Below, piece by piece: positions 36,076 to 44,874 of a stretch of 51,849 nucleotides of DNA. The stretch's first letter is position 1; every line of letters starts with the position of its first letter. The stretch is from contig JAAEQD010000210.1 in the NCBI GenBank assembly GCA_024231855.1, positions 1 to 51,849 on the forward strand, in the 5' to 3' direction. The notes under the pieces are model-generated. The model made no database searches and was not told the DNA's origin. It saw only the letters and a program-made list of their open reading frames with translations. This DNA comes from Candidatus Zixiibacteriota bacterium. GTDB lineage: Bacteria > Zixibacteria > MSB-5A5 > UBA10806 > 4484-95. The position numbers were made by a program, and so were the translations under genes.

Positions 36076-36095
36076 AGACAGGCTGAAAGTCTGTC

Positions 36096-36485
36096 CTACT
36101 CTTCCGCCTTCTCCTCAGCTTTGTCCTTATCCTTACCCTTACCCTTCATACTCTTAACCTTCTCGATCACACCCGGTATCGAATCGATCAAACCCTCGAA
36201 CTTGCCGGGCTTGGTCGGCAAAAACGACACCTTGTCGCCGTCGATAACGATAAAACCGACCGGTTCCACCCGGACACCGCCGCCACCGCCGCCACCGAAT
36301 CCGGCGCCTTTATCGGCCGCTTCACCCTCGCCGCCGCCGGCTCCGAAACCTACGGTCACCCGCGATACGGGTACCACCATCTTGTCGCCCAGCTTGGTCG
36401 CCTCACCGATAATCGTCTCGGTCGTGGCAATCTGTTTCAACTCGCCGATTATCGAGGAAATCAGCTCGGTTATCTTATTTGGCAT
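36096..36485 (-). CDS. GerW/YtfJ family protein
   Basis: 129 residues, cytoplasmic. The family pattern is clear: ITELISSIIGELKQIATTET, IIGEATKLGDKMVVPVSRVT, VGFGAGGGEG, a glycine run, then VRVEPVGFIVIDGDKVSFL. The tail is Lys/Glu-rich. In Bacillus, YtfJ (GerW) is needed for spore germination and lies beside ytfI, a DUF2953 protein; here the DUF2953 gene is also immediately upstream, with an 11-base overlap. No other sporulation gene is visible, so the ancestral role is probably not spore-specific. It is the last gene of the operon and is followed by REP-like repeats. Confidence 0.88.
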   Translation of the reverse strand: MPNKITELISSIIGELKQIATTETIIGEATKLGDKMVVPVSRVTVGFGAGGGEGEAADKGAGFGGGGGGGVRVEPVGFIVIDGDKVSFLPTKPGKFEGLIDSIPGVIEKVKSMKGKGKDKDKAEEKAEE

Positions 36486-37095
36486 TTGGGCCTCCCTTTC
36501 TCATCTTACGATAAATCTTTATCAGCCTTAATTTGGGCAATCGCCAGCCAAAAATCAATATCTCTTTTATAATACTGCTTATACGCACAACCAGGCCGGC
36601 GGTTACGTCGCCCTCGATCGACTGGGCCAGGAAATCCGGCCGATAGCTAATCGATACTGATTTGCTCAGCAACGGCTTAACCGACTCGATCCCGCCGTAC
36701 AATCCGCCGGTCAGATCAGGCGCGCTCAAACCGCCGCTTAGTCTGACCCGCAGATAATATCTATCAGGTGATTTCAAAATCCCGCCGATTAATCTCAAAG
36801 CGCTGCCAATCACCGAAATGATCGTCTCGAAATCATCGATTATAACCGGCGTGACATTATAATCCCGCTTCTTACTGGTTGCTTTCACTTTGGGCTTATC
36901 TATTCCAGTTTTGATTGAACGTTTCTTTTTCTCTTTACCGATCTTCAAACTATGCTTAAATGGAAATATCCCGATTACGGCGGCTTTCATTTTCATCCTG
37001 CCGACATCAAAACTCGCGTAAATTGAAATCGGCGACAGCATAATATATGCCGACGCCAATATCAAAAGTACTAATATAGTATATACGATTACCAT
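36475..37095 (-). CDS. DUF2953 (YtfI-like) membrane-anchored protein
   Basis: 206 residues. One N-terminal transmembrane helix (IVYTILVLLILASAYIML) is followed by the DUF2953 beta-rich segment (IYASFDVGRMKMKAAVIGIF), a basic linker, and a C-terminal region (VRLSGGLSAPDLTGGLYGGI, SYRPDFLAQSIEGDVTAGLV). DUF2953 proteins accompany GerW/YtfJ in many genomes, as here, so the two probably act together at the membrane. The start is one base past the rnc stop and its own stop overlaps the gerW start, so all three are translationally linked. Confidence 0.8.
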   Translation of the reverse strand: MVIVYTILVLLILASAYIMLSPISIYASFDVGRMKMKAAVIGIFPFKHSLKIGKEKKKRSIKTGIDKPKVKATSKKRDYNVTPVIIDDFETIISVIGSALRLIGGILKSPDRYYLRVRLSGGLSAPDLTGGLYGGIESVKPLLSKSVSISYRPDFLAQSIEGDVTAGLVVRISSIIKEILIFGWRLPKLRLIKIYRKMRKGGPNAK

Positions 37096-37096
37096 T

Positions 37097-37819
37097 TTAT
37101 CTTGTGTATTGCTTAATGGTCTTTATAGCCTCCCGGGCGGCTTTCTGTTCGGCCTCTTTCTTGGTTTTGCCTTTGCCTTCACCCAGAAGCTCGTTATCCA
37201 TATAGACACCTACAACGAATAGCTTGTCATGATCCGGCCCAATCTGATCTCGAACATGATAGTAAGGTACTGTCTCGCCTTTGGCTTGCATAAATTCGAG
37301 CAATTCGCCTTTGTAGTTATGAAGCTTCTTATCGTCTATGATCTCCGTGTGGTCCTGAAGGATATATTTCCGGACCAACTTTTCCGCCTCATTGAAACCG
37401 CCGTCGAGATAGACAGCCCCGAGAAGCGCCTCGAACGCGTCGGCAGTTATTGATGGCCGCGAATTACCACCGGCTTTTTTCTCCTCGGCGCTCAGGAACA
37501 AAAAATCGCCCAAATCAAAAGACATGGCTGCCCGTGACAACACCGTCTCGTTAACCAGCATGGCTTTCATTCGCGTCAGGTCGCCCTCCGGCAAATCTTC
37601 ATATTTACCAAACAGGAAGGCTGATACAATCAGCCCCAGAATGGCATCCCCTAAAAACTCCAACCGCTCGTTGGACTCAAGCCCGGTATCCTTCAAAGAG
37701 GACCTGTGGCTCAAAGCATTATTAATCAGATCCCGGTCGTTAAACCGGTAGCCAATCACCCACTCTAAACGCTCGATTGTGCCATTTTTTTTACTGAATA
37801 GTTTTCTAAAAAACCTCAA
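37097..37819 (-). CDS. rnc: Ribonuclease III
   Basis: 240 residues; TTG start two bases past the fabF stop. The catalytic signature NERLEFLGDAILGLIVSAFL and the second metal-site block SITADAFEALLGAVYLDGGF are complete. The C-terminal double-stranded RNA binding domain is KGELLEFMQAKGETVPYYHV through GKTKKEAEQKAAREAI. It cuts double-stranded RNA in rRNA precursors and mRNAs. rnc behind fabF is the common order of this operon in many phyla. Confidence 0.97.
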   Translation of the reverse strand: MRFFRKLFSKKNGTIERLEWVIGYRFNDRDLINNALSHRSSLKDTGLESNERLEFLGDAILGLIVSAFLFGKYEDLPEGDLTRMKAMLVNETVLSRAAMSFDLGDFLFLSAEEKKAGGNSRPSITADAFEALLGAVYLDGGFNEAEKLVRKYILQDHTEIIDDKKLHNYKGELLEFMQAKGETVPYYHVRDQIGPDHDKLFVVGVYMDNELLGEGKGKTKKEAEQKAAREAIKTIKQYTR

Positions 37820-37821
37820 TA

Positions 37822-39069
37822 CTACATGCCATCCAAGCAGTTTTTAACCAGCAAGGAAACGTTATGTCCGCCAAAACCAAATGAGTTAGACAATAAGCGA
37901 CTTATCTCATAATCTTTGGGGCCGTCATGAACGTAATAAAGATCACATTGTTCGTCCTGATTGTCAAGATTAACCGTCTGATGCAATTTCTTATTTTCTA
38001 ATTGAAGCAAGCTGGCGATAAGTTCAACCGCACCGGTCGCGCCCAGAAGGTGTCCGGTCATCGATTTGGTCGAATTACTGGGGATATCCTTGGCCCTGTC
38101 GCCGAATACTCTCTTAATAGCCAGGGTTTCCGCCACATCGCCCAAATCGGTGGATGTTCCATGAGTGTTGATATAATTAATATCATCAGGACTTACTCCG
38201 GCATCGTCAATCGCCGCCTGCATGGCTCTGGCCGCGCCATCGCCCTCGGGATGGGGCGCGGTAATATGATGAGCGTCCGCTGACATCCCAATACCTTCCA
38301 ATTCGCCGTAAATTTTAGCGCCGCGCTTTTGAGCATGCTCCCAATTCTCCAGGATCATCACTCCCGCGCCCTCGCTGATAACGAACCCGTCGCGATCCTT
38401 GTCGAAAGGCCGGGAAGCCGTTTCGGGGGAATCATTTCGCGTCGACAATGCCTTAGCATTGCAGAACCCGGCCACAGCCGTGCGGGTTATCGATGCCTCG
38501 GTGCCACCTGTTATCATCACATCGGCCGCCCCGCGCTGGATAATCTGATAGGCATCGCCTATAGCATTGGCGCCCGAGGCGCAGGCCGAAACCGCCGCGT
38601 AATTCGGGCCCCGGCAGTCGCGCCTGATCGACACAACGCCGGCAGCCATATCGGGAATCATCATCGGGATAAAAAACGGCGATATCCGACCGGCCTTGCC
38701 GGCCACTACCAACGAATGCTGATTCTCAAATGTAATTATCCCGCCGATACCCGAACCGATTATTACACCGGTCCGATTGGGATCGTAATCACCGGTTTTT
38801 AAACCGGCGTCGTCAAATGACAGGTCGGCCGCGGCTATCGCGTACTGTTGAGAAAGATCGACCCGCCGGCTTTCCTTCTTGGTCATATAATTCAGCGGAT
38901 CGTAGTCCTTAATCTCTCCGGAAATTTTACTGGCCAGATCGGAACAATCGCACTTGGTGGTTAAGGCAATCCCTGACCTGCCATTGATCAGATTATCCCA
39001 AAACACATTAAGAGTGTTGCCTATGGGAGAAATCACTCCCAAACCGGTTATTGCTACTCGATTGCGCAT
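37822..39069 (-). CDS. fabF: 3-oxoacyl-ACP synthase II
   Basis: 415 residues. The Cys-His-His active site is intact: C163 in AVSACASGANAIG, H303 in NTHGTSTDLGD and H340 in STKSMTGHLLGATG, the same numbering as E. coli FabF. It elongates acyl-ACP chains by condensation with malonyl-ACP. It lies 13 bases behind acpP. Because fabH is only a remnant in this operon, FabF cannot be assumed to be the sole initiator, but the missing step makes its role worth noting. Confidence 0.97.
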   Translation of the reverse strand: MRNRVAITGLGVISPIGNTLNVFWDNLINGRSGIALTTKCDCSDLASKISGEIKDYDPLNYMTKKESRRVDLSQQYAIAAADLSFDDAGLKTGDYDPNRTGVIIGSGIGGIITFENQHSLVVAGKAGRISPFFIPMMIPDMAAGVVSIRRDCRGPNYAAVSACASGANAIGDAYQIIQRGAADVMITGGTEASITRTAVAGFCNAKALSTRNDSPETASRPFDKDRDGFVISEGAGVMILENWEHAQKRGAKIYGELEGIGMSADAHHITAPHPEGDGAARAMQAAIDDAGVSPDDINYINTHGTSTDLGDVAETLAIKRVFGDRAKDIPSNSTKSMTGHLLGATGAVELIASLLQLENKKLHQTVNLDNQDEQCDLYYVHDGPKDYEISRLLSNSFGFGGHNVSLLVKNCLDGM

Positions 39070-39082
39070 AATTCCCGCGGTA

Positions 39083-39322
39083 CTACTCTTTAAAGTGCTT
39101 ATTTAAATATTCGATCGCCTCGCCAACGTTGGTAATTTTCGAAGCTTCATCTTCGGGTATCTGGCAATCGAACTCTTCCTCTAAAGCCAGGATAAGTTCT
39201 ACCTGATCCAATGAATCGGCGTCCAGATCATCAACAAAACTGGCGTCAGGAGTAACCTTTTCGGCGTCAACATTCAGGCTCTCGACGATTATGTTTTTTA
39301 CTCTCTCTTCAATTGTAGCCAT
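39083..39322 (-). CDS. acpP: Acyl carrier protein
   Basis: 79 residues, acidic, with the phosphopantetheine attachment site [19 protein letters not shown]37 is the modified serine. AGGAGG precedes the start. It carries growing acyl chains for the Fab enzymes encoded around it. Confidence 0.98.
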   Translation of the reverse strand: MATIEERVKNIIVESLNVDAEKVTPDASFVDDLDADSLDQVELILALEEEFDCQIPEDEASKITNVGEAIEYLNKHFKE

Positions 39323-39358
39323 TTTTCCTCCTTAGAAAATTATAAAAATAAAGTTAAT

Positions 39359-40120
39359 TTACATTACCATTCCGCCATCGATATTCAGCACCTGCCCGGT
39401 TATATAAGCCGCTTCATCCGAGGCTAAAAACATAACCGCCCTGGCTATATCATCCGGGGTCCCCGGACGCTTCAATGGCGTAACATTTAAAAACGCGTCC
39501 TTGACTTCCTGGGGAAGGTTATCTGTCATATCTGTAGCTATATAGCCCGGAGCAACGGCGTTAACCGTAACTCCCCGTGCTCCCATCTCTTTCGCCGATG
39601 ATTTGGTCAGACCTATTATGCCGGCTTTCGATGCCGAATAATTAGCCTGGCCGGCATTACCGATAATGCCCACGATAGATGCCACATTTATTATCCTGCC
39701 GGCCCTTTTTTTCATCATACCCCTGGCAGCCGCTTTGGTGCAAAGAAAAGATCCCTTAAGATTGACGGCTATAACCGAATCCCAGGCATTCTCATCCATA
39801 CGCATTAGAAGATTATCACGGGTGATACCGGCGTTATTAACCAGTATATCCACACCGCCAAATTCATCTTTGGCGGTTTTAAATAACAAATCGACATCTT
39901 CCGACTTGGATATATTACCAGCAACCGCAATCGACTTGACCCCCTGATCGTTCAACTTTTGGGCGGCTTCGTTAGCCAGGTCCTCGAGAATATCAGAGAC
40001 TATGATATTGGCTCCCTGTTTACCCAGGCTTTCGGCTATGGCAAAACCGATCCCCCTGGCCGAACCGGTCACCAGAGCTGTCTTCCCGGAAATCCCTAAG
40101 TAACTTGTCTGATCACTCAA
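39359..40120 (-). CDS. fabG: 3-oxoacyl-ACP reductase
   Basis: 253 residues; a TTG start overlapping the fabD stop (TTGA), with GGAG upstream. Short-chain dehydrogenase: the nucleotide loop TGSARGIGFAIAESLG, NNAGITRDNLLMRM, and the catalytic Ser-Tyr-Lys within VASIVGIIGNAGQANYSASK. The ending AAYITGQVLNIDGGMVM is typical of FabG. It reduces 3-oxoacyl-ACP with NADPH in fatty acid elongation. Confidence 0.97.
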   Translation of the reverse strand: MSDQTSYLGISGKTALVTGSARGIGFAIAESLGKQGANIIVSDILEDLANEAAQKLNDQGVKSIAVAGNISKSEDVDLLFKTAKDEFGGVDILVNNAGITRDNLLMRMDENAWDSVIAVNLKGSFLCTKAAARGMMKKRAGRIINVASIVGIIGNAGQANYSASKAGIIGLTKSSAKEMGARGVTVNAVAPGYIATDMTDNLPQEVKDAFLNVTPLKRPGTPDDIARAVMFLASDEAAYITGQVLNIDGGMVM

Positions 40121-41040
40121 ACCTTTTCTCCAATTATGTTATTAATCTGTTCCACTTTATCGATTCCACGTGCCGAATAATCCCTTCCTTTTAACGATCT
40201 TTTAAGAAGTCCTTGAAGTACCTTACCCGGGCCGACTTCGTAGAAATCGGTTATCTCATTGGCATAGATACTTTCCAATATCGGATACCACAGCACCGGA
40301 GATGTAATCTGACGGGTAAGCAAATCTTTCATCCGGGCCGGATTATCCACCGGCTTACCGGTTACATTTGCTACGACTGGAAAATCGAATTGGCCAAACT
40401 CCAACGAGTCGATATACACGGCCAGCTCGTCTTTGGCATATGCCATAAGCTGTGAATGATACGCCCCGCCAACAGCCAGTTTAATCGCCCTTTTTGCCCC
40501 AGCTTCCGTCAGTTTTTCACAGGCGGTTTCGATACCGGCAATCGTCCCGGTAATCGCTACCTGATCAGGTGAATTGTAATTGGCCGGAGCCACGCCCGCC
40601 ATATCACCGATAGCATCTTTAACCCGATCGAAAGTCAGGCCGACAATAGCGGCCATCGTACCGGGATTATCATCACAGCATTTTTGCATCAGTTGTGAGC
40701 GCAGCTTCACGGCCTGAAGTCCATCTTCAAAACTGAAAACGCCCGCCGAAACCAGAGCCGAATACTCGCCCAGGCTATGACCGGCGGCCATCGATGGAAC
40801 CCGACCGGCTCTCTTTAAAAGAGCATCGACTATAACCGAATGCACGAAAATCGCCGGCTGAGTATATTCGGTCCTGACCAGTTTATCACCAGGACCGTTA
40901 AAACAGGTATCCTTTAAATCGAGTCCCAGGATTTCGTCGGCCTTGTCGAAATATTCCCTGGCTAAATCGAATTCGCTATATAAATCTTTACCCATCCCGA
41001 CATACTGCGATGCCTGGCCGGGGAATAAAAAAGCTTTCAT
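40117..41040 (-). CDS. fabD: Malonyl-CoA:ACP transacylase
   Basis: 307 residues. The N-terminal FPGQASQYVGMGKDLY and the nucleophile elbow AAGHSLGEYSALVSAGV (S89) are present, with the partner histidine in GGAYHSQLM and GPGKVLQGLLKRSL near the end. It loads malonyl groups onto ACP. Two tandem copies of a 12-base word containing GGAG precede the start, one of them serving as the ribosome site. It is normally preceded by fabH; here only a fabH remnant is found. Confidence 0.97.
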   Translation of the reverse strand: MKAFLFPGQASQYVGMGKDLYSEFDLAREYFDKADEILGLDLKDTCFNGPGDKLVRTEYTQPAIFVHSVIVDALLKRAGRVPSMAAGHSLGEYSALVSAGVFSFEDGLQAVKLRSQLMQKCCDDNPGTMAAIVGLTFDRVKDAIGDMAGVAPANYNSPDQVAITGTIAGIETACEKLTEAGAKRAIKLAVGGAYHSQLMAYAKDELAVYIDSLEFGQFDFPVVANVTGKPVDNPARMKDLLTRQITSPVLWYPILESIYANEITDFYEVGPGKVLQGLLKRSLKGRDYSARGIDKVEQINNIIGEKV

Positions 41041-41054
41041 TTAGAACTCCACTA

Positions 41055-41243
41055 TTACAGAACTCCACTACCAAGAAGTATTTTACAACTGTCGGCCGGA
41101 ACTGTCAACTGATTTGCCCGGCTGTTGCTTGATTTGACATACTGATCCGAACTTGCATCCACTATCTTCTCGATATCGAAATTGGCGAGTATATTTTCTG
41201 AAGAACGTGAACCTTTACCGATAATATGAGTGAACTTCGTCAT
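41055..41243 (-). pseudogene. fabH: Truncated fabH remnant
   Basis: A 62-codon frame whose ATG overlaps the plsX stop (ATGA), exactly where fabH sits in the canonical plsX-fabH-fabD order. The first 35 residues, FTHIIGKGSRSSENILANFD then IEKIVDASSDQYVKSS, follow the FabH N-terminus (IIGTGSYLP, TNADLEKMVDTSDEW in E. coli). The rest, with the Cys-His-Asn active site, is missing; the tail after residue 38 does not look like KAS III. A 12-base direct repeat AGAACTCCACTA (41043-41054 and 41059-41070) lies at the junction with fabD and may mark the deletion. It may still be translated as a coupling peptide. Confidence 0.75.
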
Positions 41244-42301
41244 AACAATTTGTCAATTTGATCTGCCGTCGTTTCGGCAACAAAACCATTGGATGTGATC
41301 TTCTCCTGGATAACCTTGTTAACCTTCTTCCGAACAACGTCTACCGAAACTAATATGGCGTTTTTTATTGCCTTTGGGGATGAACTACCATGGCAGATAA
41401 TGCAGACACCATTTATTCCCAGAAGCGGGGCGCCGCCATATTCGGCCGAATCAAGCGACTGCTTGAAACTTCTGAAAGCCGCCGTCATTAATAAAGCGCC
41501 GATATTGGCAAATAAATTTCCCCGGATTTTCTTCTTCAACATCGTACTGAAAAAACTGCCGGTCGATTCGGCGAACTTTAAAATAATATTTCCCACAAAA
41601 CCATCGCAGACAACAACATCGACGGTACCTTTTAAAATATCACGACCCTCTACGTTGCCGCAGAAATTAATCGCGGAGCTATCAAGTAGTTTATGTGACG
41701 CAATTGTCAACTCATTACCTTTTGACTGTTCCTCCCCGATAGATAAAAGCCCAACCTTCGGGTTCTTCACTTTCAGAATAAACTTGGAATAAATCGCGCC
41801 CATTATTCCGAATTGGGATAAATGATGCGACTTACAGTCGGAATTGGCTCCCACATCAAGAACCAGAGCCACCCCTTCCACCGTTGGGAATAGAGTAGCA
41901 ATAGCCGGTCGGGAGACTCCCTTGAGACGGCCCAACGTTAAAAGCGAACTGGCCATCACCGCGCCGGTGTTGCCCGCGGAAATAAACGCGTCGGCCTTAC
42001 CCTCTTTCTGTAATCTCAAACCGATATTTATCGATGAATTCTTTTTTTGTTTGATCGCCTCAATCGGGCTGTCGCTCATATCGATCGTCTCGGGAGCGTC
42101 AATAACCTCTATCGGCAAATTATCCGCCTTCAGGTTTATTAGCTCCTGCTTAATCCGGTTGGCGCTGCCGACCAGCATAAGCCTGACACCTGATTCCAGG
42201 ACACGATAACCCATTACCGTACCGGCAACAATAGAAAAAGGCGCGTTATCACCGCCCATGGCATCGATCGCAATCCTGATTTGAGGACCCGATTTACTCA
42301 T
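41240..42301 (-). CDS. plsX: Phosphate acyltransferase PlsX
   Basis: 353 residues. RIAIDAMGGDNAPFSIVAGT at the N-terminus, SAGNTGAVMASSLLTLGRLK and GVALVLDVGANSDCK are diagnostic PlsX blocks. The enzyme makes acyl-phosphate from acyl-ACP for phospholipid synthesis. It begins 4 bases after the rpmF stop. The order yceD-rpmF-plsX is conserved across many bacterial phyla. Confidence 0.97.
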   Translation of the reverse strand: MSKSGPQIRIAIDAMGGDNAPFSIVAGTVMGYRVLESGVRLMLVGSANRIKQELINLKADNLPIEVIDAPETIDMSDSPIEAIKQKKNSSINIGLRLQKEGKADAFISAGNTGAVMASSLLTLGRLKGVSRPAIATLFPTVEGVALVLDVGANSDCKSHHLSQFGIMGAIYSKFILKVKNPKVGLLSIGEEQSKGNELTIASHKLLDSSAINFCGNVEGRDILKGTVDVVVCDGFVGNIILKFAESTGSFFSTMLKKKIRGNLFANIGALLMTAAFRSFKQSLDSAEYGGAPLLGINGVCIICHGSSSPKAIKNAILVSVDVVRKKVNKVIQEKITSNGFVAETTADQIDKLL

Positions 42302-42305
42302 CGAT

Positions 42306-42488
42306 TTAGTCTTCGGTTACTGCTTTTATCTCGCGTCCGTTATACCAGCCACAACTCGGGCATACCTGATGCGGCAGCTTCTTCTCATGGCAGTGGGGGC
42401 ATTCTATCACGTTCGGCGCGTCCAATACCCAATGCGTGCGTCGCTTGGCCCCTCGGGCTTTTGAATGTCTTCTTTTTGGAAGTGGCAT
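42306..42488 (-). CDS. rpmF: 50S ribosomal protein L32
   Basis: 60 residues, basic; MPLPKRRHSKARGAKRRTHW is the usual L32 start. Four cysteines in two CxxC pairs (CPHC, CPSC) keep the zinc-binding form of L32. AAGGAG precedes the ATG. It sits between yceD and plsX as in most bacteria. Confidence 0.98.
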   Translation of the reverse strand: MPLPKRRHSKARGAKRRTHWVLDAPNVIECPHCHEKKLPHQVCPSCGWYNGREIKAVTED

Positions 42489-42507
42489 TTTATCTCCTTA
42501 AAATTGC

Positions 42508-43032
42508 TTAATCTAATTCTTCATCAAATATATCTTTTAGCGCGTCCCATCTTTCATCAGCTTTATCCGGCGTGCACTCGCAATCTCGCTCGTTAAGATT
42601 GACACCACACATCGGACATAAGCCCCGGCATTCCTCACCACATAATGGCTTTAAAGGTAAATTTAAGACGATTGCGTCCCGGACCCGGTTGGAAATATCG
42701 AATACGGTTTGAGTTTTAGGAATAACTTCATAATCATCATCGTCTTCACCGTTCTCCAAACCTACCGGCGAATCGAGCATCTGAATCACAAATTGGAGAC
42801 GAGAATTGATTGGCAAATCGAATATATCCAGACAACGGCTGCATTCAATCTCAACCGTATTATAAACTTCGCCCTGACAAATAATCTCATCACCTGTAAG
42901 CACGGTCGTTATATCAACCTCTATCGGGGACGGGAATTTCACGCCATCGGCGGCAATCTCCATCTCCTCGGCCGATTCGGAAAAATGAAAATCATTTCCC
43001 TCCGGTTTTAATTGTCTGATATCAATCTTCAT
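42508..43032 (-). CDS. yceD: YceD/DUF177 family protein
   Basis: 174 residues. The DUF177 core is VEIECSRCLDIFDLPINSRL followed by VFDISNRVRDAIVLNLPLKP and the cysteine motif CGEECRGLCPMCGVNLNERD. In E. coli and plants the family is needed for 23S rRNA accumulation; it always sits before rpmF, as here. It is the first gene of the long lipid-synthesis operon. No Shine-Dalgarno sequence is visible before the ATG, and the predicted promoter would start the transcript about two bases before it. Confidence 0.9.
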   Translation of the reverse strand: MKIDIRQLKPEGNDFHFSESAEEMEIAADGVKFPSPIEVDITTVLTGDEIICQGEVYNTVEIECSRCLDIFDLPINSRLQFVIQMLDSPVGLENGEDDDDYEVIPKTQTVFDISNRVRDAIVLNLPLKPLCGEECRGLCPMCGVNLNERDCECTPDKADERWDALKDIFDEELD

Positions 43033-43040
43033 AAGTCACG

Positions 43041-43070
43041 AAAATAACAATACCCTAAAACATATGTCAA
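43041..43070 (-). promoter_or_regulatory. Promoter of the yceD-rpmF-plsX-fab operon
   Basis: Minus strand TTGACA (43065-43070), an 18-base spacer and TATTTT (43041-43046). The transcript start would fall near 43034, next to the yceD ATG (43030-43032), so the message may be nearly leaderless. Confidence 0.5.
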
Positions 43071-43299
43071 GGGAAAATTAAGCGACTAACTTCGCTAAGT
43101 TCAACGAATATCAACTAATAACCCCCAAGAACAGTTCCATGATCGATTAAACCCCCTCCCATCGCTTTATCTACGGCACTGTGGGATCCGGCAATTACAG
43201 GCAACACGTTGATAGCCAAGACACTTGCGGGCCGGCCGAAAGAATAATCTCGAAACCTCATCCCGTTTTAACTGCCGCCCGATAAAAATCCACAAATTT

Positions 43300-44874
43300 C
43301 TATTCTGGCTCCTGATCCGGCGCGATTTCGATCTCGGCCACATAAATAAGGCTCGGATCGCGGCTAATAACATAGCCCCTCAACATGAATGCTATATCAG
43401 GCGATACTTTTTCCTCATAAACTACATTACCATTTACTTGTATCGTAAGTTTTTGCTTGAAGTTAATCATCGCCGGACTAATCAGGATTCGCATGGCGCC
43501 GACAGCCGATGTTTTCAGATTTATTCTATTCGAAGCGAATTCGGCTATCGCCAGCGCCGACGGCTTACTCCTTTCAAACAGAAGATAATTCCTTGGCTCA
43601 GGGATTGATCCTTTCAAAACAATCTGATCTGCTCCCCTTTTCACTGTTAGTTCCACCGGATCGCCCCGCTTCAGACCGGCTTTGAACTCGGATAAATCAT
43701 CCAGATTTCGTATTGGCATCGGACCGGCCTTAATAATGATATCACCCGGCTGTAAACCGATCCGCTTGGCCAGAAAATCGCCATCAACAACCCGGCCGAT
43801 CAAGGTACCCTCAATACTTTCGCCATCGCCCGGTACAAAACCGATACTAATCCTGCTATCGACCATAGCCACATTATAATCGACATGCCAATCTTCGGTA
43901 GGTCCTGAGGTAATCCGGTCAATCGCCAGCCAGCGACAACGGCCGTATTTTTGCGCGGCGGTCTCCCAGACAATCCTTGTCGGGAACGGGTCTCGCGGAT
44001 GGTTTTCCAGAAATCGCCCGATTAAAGGTAATTCTGATTCGGCATAGACAAAATCATGCGGCCCTTCGAGTTCACGATAGAATATATCGCCACCGGCGGC
44101 CATGGCCATATCGATAGTCGGCCGCATATTCTTAGATGGATACAGCCTATCCTCATCAGTGGTCACCACGTATACCGGCGTGTTATACAGATTCGGCGAG
44201 TAGGTATGTATCCCGCCATCCTGACTGCCGACACCCATGTCGCCGTTCAAGGCCACAAATGCCGCATAATCGGATGGGTCAACCATGGCATGCAAAAAGG
44301 CGGCGGAGGCGCCATCGGAGAAGCCGCCCAGCCAGACCTTATCATTGTCGATATTGTATTCGGTCTTAACCGTTCGCACCAGGTTTTTGATATTGGCCAT
44401 CCCGACATCATCCCACCAGGTCGCGCCCCACTGCCCCATCGGGTAGATCATGAACCAGCCCTTCTTCTCGGCTAATGACTGAAACTCATTTCGCCCGACA
44501 TATTCCAGCGGATCATCATGAATCTCAGCCCGGCTGACAAGACCATGAAGCCAGACAAACAACGGCGTCGGCTCGGTGGGATCGTACCCTTCCGGCACAT
44601 ACAATACCCACGGCCGCTCGATCCCATCGATACAGAGCGATCTCCGCAACATCACTCCGGTCCGTTCAGCCGGATCGAATGTGATGCTTTGCAGCTTTGC
44701 GGCCACTTCCTGCCAGCTTGGCTTGGCTTTGGCTATCTTTTCAATCAGGATTTCCTGCTGCTCGGCTTTCGTTTCTAAAAGCAGCCTATCAAGAAATTCT
44801 TGCCATTGAGCGAAGATTGGAGAGATTAATGTTAGCACAAAAATTAATGCAAAAATGTGGCGATAGGTTTTCAT
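43300..44874 (-). CDS. Secreted esterase-like alpha/beta hydrolase fused to a PDZ domain
   Basis: 524 residues from ATG 44874, chosen because AGGAGG stands just before it and a signal peptide (IFALIFVLTLISPIFA) follows; the longer frame from 44910 has no ribosome site. Residues about 90-300 are an esterase/PHB-depolymerase-type hydrolase: VLYVPEGYDPTEPTPLFVWL, nucleophile S186 in LGGFSDGASAAF, an Asp in VVTTDEDRLYP and a His in LEGPHDF. Residues about 365-440 are a PDZ domain (GRVVDGDFLAKRIGLQPGDI). It should hydrolyse esters or short peptidic substrates outside the cytoplasm, with the PDZ binding a peptide end or gating access. It stands alone in its region. Confidence 0.8.
   Translation of the reverse strand: MKTYRHIFALIFVLTLISPIFAQWQEFLDRLLLETKAEQQEILIEKIAKAKPSWQEVAAKLQSITFDPAERTGVMLRRSLCIDGIERPWVLYVPEGYDPTEPTPLFVWLHGLVSRAEIHDDPLEYVGRNEFQSLAEKKGWFMIYPMGQWGATWWDDVGMANIKNLVRTVKTEYNIDNDKVWLGGFSDGASAAFLHAMVDPSDYAAFVALNGDMGVGSQDGGIHTYSPNLYNTPVYVVTTDEDRLYPSKNMRPTIDMAMAAGGDIFYRELEGPHDFVYAESELPLIGRFLENHPRDPFPTRIVWETAAQKYGRCRWLAIDRITSGPTEDWHVDYNVAMVDSRISIGFVPGDGESIEGTLIGRVVDGDFLAKRIGLQPGDIIIKAGPMPIRNLDDLSEFKAGLKRGDPVELTVKRGADQIVLKGSIPEPRNYLLFERSKPSALAIAEFASNRINLKTSAVGAMRILISPAMINFKQKLTIQVNGNVVYEEKVSPDIAFMLRGYVISRDPSLIYVAEIEIAPDQEPE

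Noticed and set aside
36070..36531. Plus-strand 153-codon frame rich in proline and serine
   Set aside because: It is antisense to gerW and mirrors its glycine run as prolines; the minus-strand frame has a clear family match and operon context.
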